DNA of 8,380 bases from Candidatus Poribacteria bacterium. Lineage in GTDB: Bacteria; Poribacteria; WGA-4E; WGA-3G. A model generated the notes under the pieces. It did not search any database, had not been told where the DNA came from, and worked only from the letters and a program-made list of their open reading frames with translations. Shown here piece by piece: positions 5,061 through 8,380 of the stretch. Position 1 is the first letter of the stretch. Each line of letters begins with the position of its first letter. The translations under genes and the position numbers were made by a program. The stretch covers positions 1-8,380 of the forward strand of contig VXXH01000796.1 in NCBI GenBank assembly GCA_009835515.1. The letters are read 5' to 3'.

Positions 5061-7550
5061 TTAGAACCCGGGTCCGACCGTGAAATGGAATTTGCCTGCC
5101 GGTTCCCCGCTAAGGCGATCTAAACCGTAGCCCCACCCTAACCGGGCTAACATGCCGAACATGTTGAGTCGGGCTTCAACGCCGAGTCCTTTTTTCATCT
5201 TAATTTGACTAAACGGATTTGGTACACTTTCATCCCATACTTGTCCGATATCGAAAAATAGGGCTGCTGTGAGCTGCTGTGAAACCGGAATCCGATACTC
5301 AAGGTTCGCGAAGAAGACTTTATTACCGCCGTAAGGATTATAATCTCGCGATCCTTCAGGGGGGTCAGGGTAAATTTCATAGTCTTCATAGCCGCGAACG
5401 GTATCTACGCCGCCGAGGAAAAAGCGTTCATAAAATAAGAAGTAGGAATCCGTGCTTTTACTGACCATGTAACCGGCTCGTGCGTGTACAGCAATAACAT
5501 GGTTCCACCAACCGCTATAGAACCAGCTGGTATCTGCGGAGTATTTCTGGAACTCATTATCTGCGCCTAAGATTCCGCCCGAGTACTCATAGGAAAGTGT
5601 ATGGGATGCACCGGCTGTCGGATCATACAAAGAAGTTCGATAGTCCCGAGTATCTCTGCCGACAGCAAAGAGAATACTCCGCGTAGAGCGGTTAATCAAT
5701 TCGGCATCGGGGTTATGCGCTTCAACATGTTCATTCCGAAGCCGGACGGATAGATCAATATCATAGGCGATTGGACGACCAAGTGTTACGGACGCGCCGC
5801 GGCGTCCCCAAACGTATCTATCGTATCGATAATTAGGATTTGCTCGGTTATATAAAGCACCGACGGTTCCGTAATAGCGTCGGAAACGTCGATTATCGTA
5901 GATGCGTGCGTTAAGTCGGGTGGGTGTCCCAAACACCCAAGGTGTTCCAAAACTGAGTTCGGCTGTATGATGGTCCCGCGTGCCTAATTCACCTTTGAGG
6001 TGGATTCGATAGGCGCGTCCGAGGAGATTGTTTTGTCCGACCTCTGCAGTGCCAAAGATTCCGCCCTCGCTGCCGTAACCGCCTCCGAGGCTCAGCATTC
6101 CCGTTCGCGGTGTTTCAGCGATATTCACCCTTAAATCTTTTCGATTCTCTTCATCAGTATCACTCGGAACAAAGTCAACAGCTCGGATGAAAGACCCCAT
6201 CTGGAACAAACGCTGCCGTGCTTTGCGCAAAGATTTCACGTCTAACAGTTCATCGGACCTGATACCCAAAAAATCCAATTCGCGTTTAACGACGTGTTCA
6301 TTTGTTTTTTCGAGTCCAGTGATAATCACCTTACCGATAATTATGACATCACCTTCGTTGATTTTCAAGGTAATATCAACCACGCCATCAGCCTCATTGA
6401 AAAAGGGTGCCGGGATAACTTCTGAGAGCAAGTAGCCTTTGTCGAGATATGCCTGCTGTAATTTCGAGATGGATTCATCGAAATTACCGCGGTTGAACAC
6501 CTCGCCTTCTGCGGGGTCAAGCATCCCTCGTATCTTTTTTTCTGAGAAGAGGTTTTTAGCACCGGCTTGCACTTCAAGCGTATAGGTTCCGATGATAAAT
6601 TCGGGACCTTCGTCAACAGAGATGTCAAGCATCATACCGGTTTTGTCTTCTGTGAAACGTTTTTCGTAACCGAGCACTTTCACCTGTGCAAAGCCTCGGT
6701 CTTGATAGTAGTTGCGGAGGTTTAAGGACAGATCTTCTTCCTCAAACAAAATCTGGTCAAACGGTTTACCGGTGCGTGTTTTGATTTTCTTTCGGAGTGT
6801 ATTCGCGGAAACCAGTTCATTTCCGATAAAATTGATCTCCTCAATTCGCACTCTCGGTCCTTCATTTATCTCAAACGTGACTTGAACAGTATTCGCCTCC
6901 GCATCATCATCATTACTGCTTTGATCAAGATGCGTCTGGATACCGACGAGATAATATCCTTTTTCATGGTACAGATTTCTGAGTGCTCGCTCGCTCTCCC
7001 ATCTCCGCCGGTCGCTGTAAATCTCATCGGAACGGAGCGTTATCTCGTTCTTTAATTTACCGGTGTCCAAATTCTCGTTTCCGATAAAGTTGATTCCAGA
7101 AATTTTAGGACTCTCAACGACCTTATATATGATTTCAAGCCCGCCACCTTCAAAAGGTCGGGTATCTATTTGAACATCGGCAAAGAACCCAGTGTCTTTA
7201 AAAAGGCTCTTCAGGTCCTGCGTGAGGAACTCTGGTGAGACCTCATCTTCGATCTGTGTTTGAATGAGGGTACGCAGCATATCTTCAGAGACAGTTTCTA
7301 CACCTTGGAAAGAAATTTTCCTGACAAGAAACATCGGGTCAACAACAGGTTTAGTGGTATCTGGGGTGTTTTCATCGTCCACCTCGGTAGCTGAGGCTGC
7401 CTCGGGATCATCCCCGGTATCTATCTGTTTTTCTGCGGTTGGTACTTCAGGCCCAAACACTACGTCCGTCTGTTCTTCTGCAACAGCAGCGGTTCCCGTA
7501 ATCCCGACGATTAGACTGATCAGAATCAGGATGTTTTTTATTGCATTCAT
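5061..7550 (-). CDS. bamA: Outer-membrane protein assembly factor BamA
   Basis: BamA is the Omp85 core of the machine that folds beta-barrel proteins into the outer membrane. The 829-residue protein has a signal peptide (NAIKNILILISLIVGITGTAAVA) and a Thr/Asp/Glu-rich linker to about residue 72. Five POTRA domains follow, at about 76-148, 149-232, 233-316, 318-400 and 402-480. POTRA 2 and 3 each begin with a FIGNE-type strand. The barrel runs from about 481 to 829, has the conserved VRGY lid-lock motif at 718-721 (GGVDTVRGYEDY) and ends in the aromatic residue Phe829. Length and layout are those of a complete BamA. I chose the ATG at 7550, which has AGGAGGA 9 nt upstream and opens directly onto the signal peptide. 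The alternative start at 7589 lies upstream of that site and would spoil the signal peptide. No frameshift is seen. Confidence 0.96.
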   Translation of the reverse strand: MNAIKNILILISLIVGITGTAAVAEEQTDVVFGPEVPTAEKQIDTGDDPEAASATEVDDENTPDTTKPVVDPMFLVRKISFQGVETVSEDMLRTLIQTQIEDEVSPEFLTQDLKSLFKDTGFFADVQIDTRPFEGGGLEIIYKVVESPKISGINFIGNENLDTGKLKNEITLRSDEIYSDRRRWESERALRNLYHEKGYYLVGIQTHLDQSSNDDDAEANTVQVTFEINEGPRVRIEEINFIGNELVSANTLRKKIKTRTGKPFDQILFEEEDLSLNLRNYYQDRGFAQVKVLGYEKRFTEDKTGMMLDISVDEGPEFIIGTYTLEVQAGAKNLFSEKKIRGMLDPAEGEVFNRGNFDESISKLQQAYLDKGYLLSEVIPAPFFNEADGVVDITLKINEGDVIIIGKVIITGLEKTNEHVVKRELDFLGIRSDELLDVKSLRKARQRLFQMGSFIRAVDFVPSDTDEENRKDLRVNIAETPRTGMLSLGGGYGSEGGIFGTAEVGQNNLLGRAYRIHLKGELGTRDHHTAELSFGTPWVFGTPTRLNARIYDNRRFRRYYGTVGALYNRANPNYRYDRYVWGRRGASVTLGRPIAYDIDLSVRLRNEHVEAHNPDAELINRSTRSILFAVGRDTRDYRTSLYDPTAGASHTLSYEYSGGILGADNEFQKYSADTSWFYSGWWNHVIAVHARAGYMVSKSTDSYFLFYERFFLGGVDTVRGYEDYEIYPDPPEGSRDYNPYGGNKVFFANLEYRIPVSQQLTAALFFDIGQVWDESVPNPFSQIKMKKGLGVEARLNMFGMLARLGWGYGLDRLSGEPAGKFHFTVGPGF

Positions 7551-7559
7551 AGTGAAATG

Positions 7560-7566
7560 TCCTCCT
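7560..7566 (-). promoter_or_regulatory. Ribosome-binding site that fixes the bamA start
   Basis: AGGAGGA on the minus strand lies 9 nt upstream of the ATG at 7550. It is the strongest Shine-Dalgarno sequence in the window and supports this start over the in-frame ATG at 7589. Confidence 0.85.
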
Positions 7567-7573
7567 GTGTATC

Positions 7574-7587
7574 GCGGGTTTTCCCGC
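7574..7587 (-). promoter_or_regulatory. Hairpin just upstream of the bamA ribosome site
   Basis: GCGGG-AAAA-CCCGC is a perfect 5-bp GC stem with a 4-base loop on the minus strand. It lies in the 55-bp gap between the aminotransferase stop and bamA and ends 7 bases before AGGAGGA. No T-run follows, so it is not a rho-independent terminator. It could stabilise the bamA end of a processed transcript or tune initiation. Confidence 0.35.
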
Positions 7588-7605
7588 ATCCTATAGGCGC
7601 GGTAT

Positions 7606-8380
7606 CTACTGTGTGGTATAGATCGGAGTGCCGCAGGTATTGGTATACTGTCGGAACGCAGCGATCAGTCTCTGTGTTATCTTTCCGGGTTGTCCGTCCC
7701 CAATAGCGCGCTGGTCTATTTTCACGACCGGAATAACCTCGGCAGCAGTGCCGGTCAAAAAGCATTCATCAGCGATATAGAGGTCGTGTCGTGTGAAGAC
7801 GCGTTCCTCGACGTGTATTCCGGCGTCGCGTGCGAGTTCGATGACACTGTTTCGGGTAACGCCCTCCAAAATCCCCATGTGAACCGGTGGTGTAACAAGT
7901 GTTTCATTCTTTATCCAGAAAATATTGTCGCCCGTACATTCAACGACATAGCCTTCGGCATTCAGCATCAAGACCTCTTCTGCGCCTGCCTGTTTTCCTT
8001 CGATCTTTGCTAAAATGTTATTTAGATAGTTCAAGGATTTAATGCGCGGATTAATGGCTTCCGCATAATTGCGTCGGACAGAAGCAGTTACGATCTCCAA
8101 TCCATCTTCGTAGAATTTTTGTGGATATAAGGCGATTTTATCTGCAATAATAATGATGCTTGGCTTCGGACACTTATCTGGGTCGAGTCCGAGATCCCCG
8201 ACACCGCGTGTTATAATCAATCGAATATAAGCTTCCGTGAGGTGATTTCGACGGAGTGTTTCCAGAACCGTTTCCTTCATGGTTTCGATGGAGATAGGAA
8301 TCTGTAACATAATCGATTTTGCAGAATCGTAAAGTCGTTCAAGGTGTTCGTCAAGTTTAAAGACGCGCCCGTTATAGGAA
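7606..8380 (-). CDS. ilvE: Branched-chain amino acid aminotransferase (class IV, PLP), 5' end cut by the window edge
   Basis: This enzyme swaps the amino group between glutamate and the 2-oxo acids of leucine, isoleucine and valine, the last step of their synthesis, in the cytoplasm. The frame stays open to the window edge, and residues upstream of the first internal ATG (8310) still read as family sequence (YNGRVFKLDEHLERLYDSAKSI). The true start therefore lies outside, with roughly 30-40 residues missing. Features seen: the PLP-lysine segment NPRIKSLNYLNN (Lys codon at 8038-8040), EGYVVECTGDNIFWIKN, the phosphate-binding GILEGVTRNSVIELA, and FLTGTAAEVIPVVKIDQRAIGDGQPG near the C-terminus. 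TGTAAEV-PV and the ECTGDNIF form favour IlvE over D-amino acid transaminase or aminodeoxychorismate lyase. It ends 55 bp before bamA and may be cotranscribed with it. Confidence 0.9.
   Translation of the reverse strand, partial: SYNGRVFKLDEHLERLYDSAKSIMLQIPISIETMKETVLETLRRNHLTEAYIRLIITRGVGDLGLDPDKCPKPSIIIIADKIALYPQKFYEDGLEIVTASVRRNYAEAINPRIKSLNYLNNILAKIEGKQAGAEEVLMLNAEGYVVECTGDNIFWIKNETLVTPPVHMGILEGVTRNSVIELARDAGIHVEERVFTRHDLYIADECFLTGTAAEVIPVVKIDQRAIGDGQPGKITQRLIAAFRQYTNTCGTPIYTTQ

Noticed and set aside
7551..7589. Upstream start for bamA (13 extra residues)
   Set aside because: It puts the strong AGGAGGA site inside the gene and places polar residues before a good signal peptide.
7264..8013. 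Plus-strand ORFs of 110 and 107 codons opposite bamA and the aminotransferase
   Set aside because: They are antisense shadows of well-supported genes, and their translations show no family features.

Overview
The window comes from a bacterium with two membranes. It carries bamA, skp/ompH and lpxD in the conserved order of outer-membrane and lipid A biogenesis clusters. It also carries two enzymes of archaeal-type ether lipid assembly: a group II geranylgeranylglyceryl phosphate synthase (GGGPS) and a UbiA prenyltransferase of the digeranylgeranylglyceryl phosphate synthase (DGGGPS) type. That mix fits the FCB superphylum and related candidate phyla. The base composition and the intergenic repeats remind me of Candidatus Poribacteria, but this is an impression and not a demonstrated assignment.

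Every convincing gene lies on the minus strand, so transcription runs from high to low coordinates. In that order: a class IV branched-chain aminotransferase (ilvE-like, 5' end cut by the window edge, 8380-7606); bamA (7550-5061); a 275-bp gap with a MITE-like repeat; skp/ompH (4785-4222); lpxD (4142-3096); a 273-bp gap with inverted repeats but no convincing gene; the DGGGPS-type UbiA prenyltransferase (2822-1974); a SpoU-family RNA methyltransferase whose ATG overlaps the UbiA stop (1977-757); a near-consensus sigma70 promoter; and the GGGPS gene with a TTG start (641 to beyond position 1).

The products form two groups. BamA inserts beta-barrel proteins into the outer membrane, Skp escorts unfolded barrels across the periplasm, and LpxD adds the second acyl chain during lipid A synthesis, so these serve the outer envelope. 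GGGPS joins glycerol-1-phosphate to geranylgeranyl diphosphate, and a DGGGPS adds a second isoprenoid chain, giving the core of an archaeal-type diether lipid. The main question raised by the window is whether this cell makes an archaeal-type lipid alongside LPS. The glycerol-1-phosphate dehydrogenase, geranylgeranyl reductase and CDP-archaeol synthase that would complete the route are not in the window. No RNA genes, CRISPR arrays, complete insertion sequences or convincing rho-independent terminators were found.
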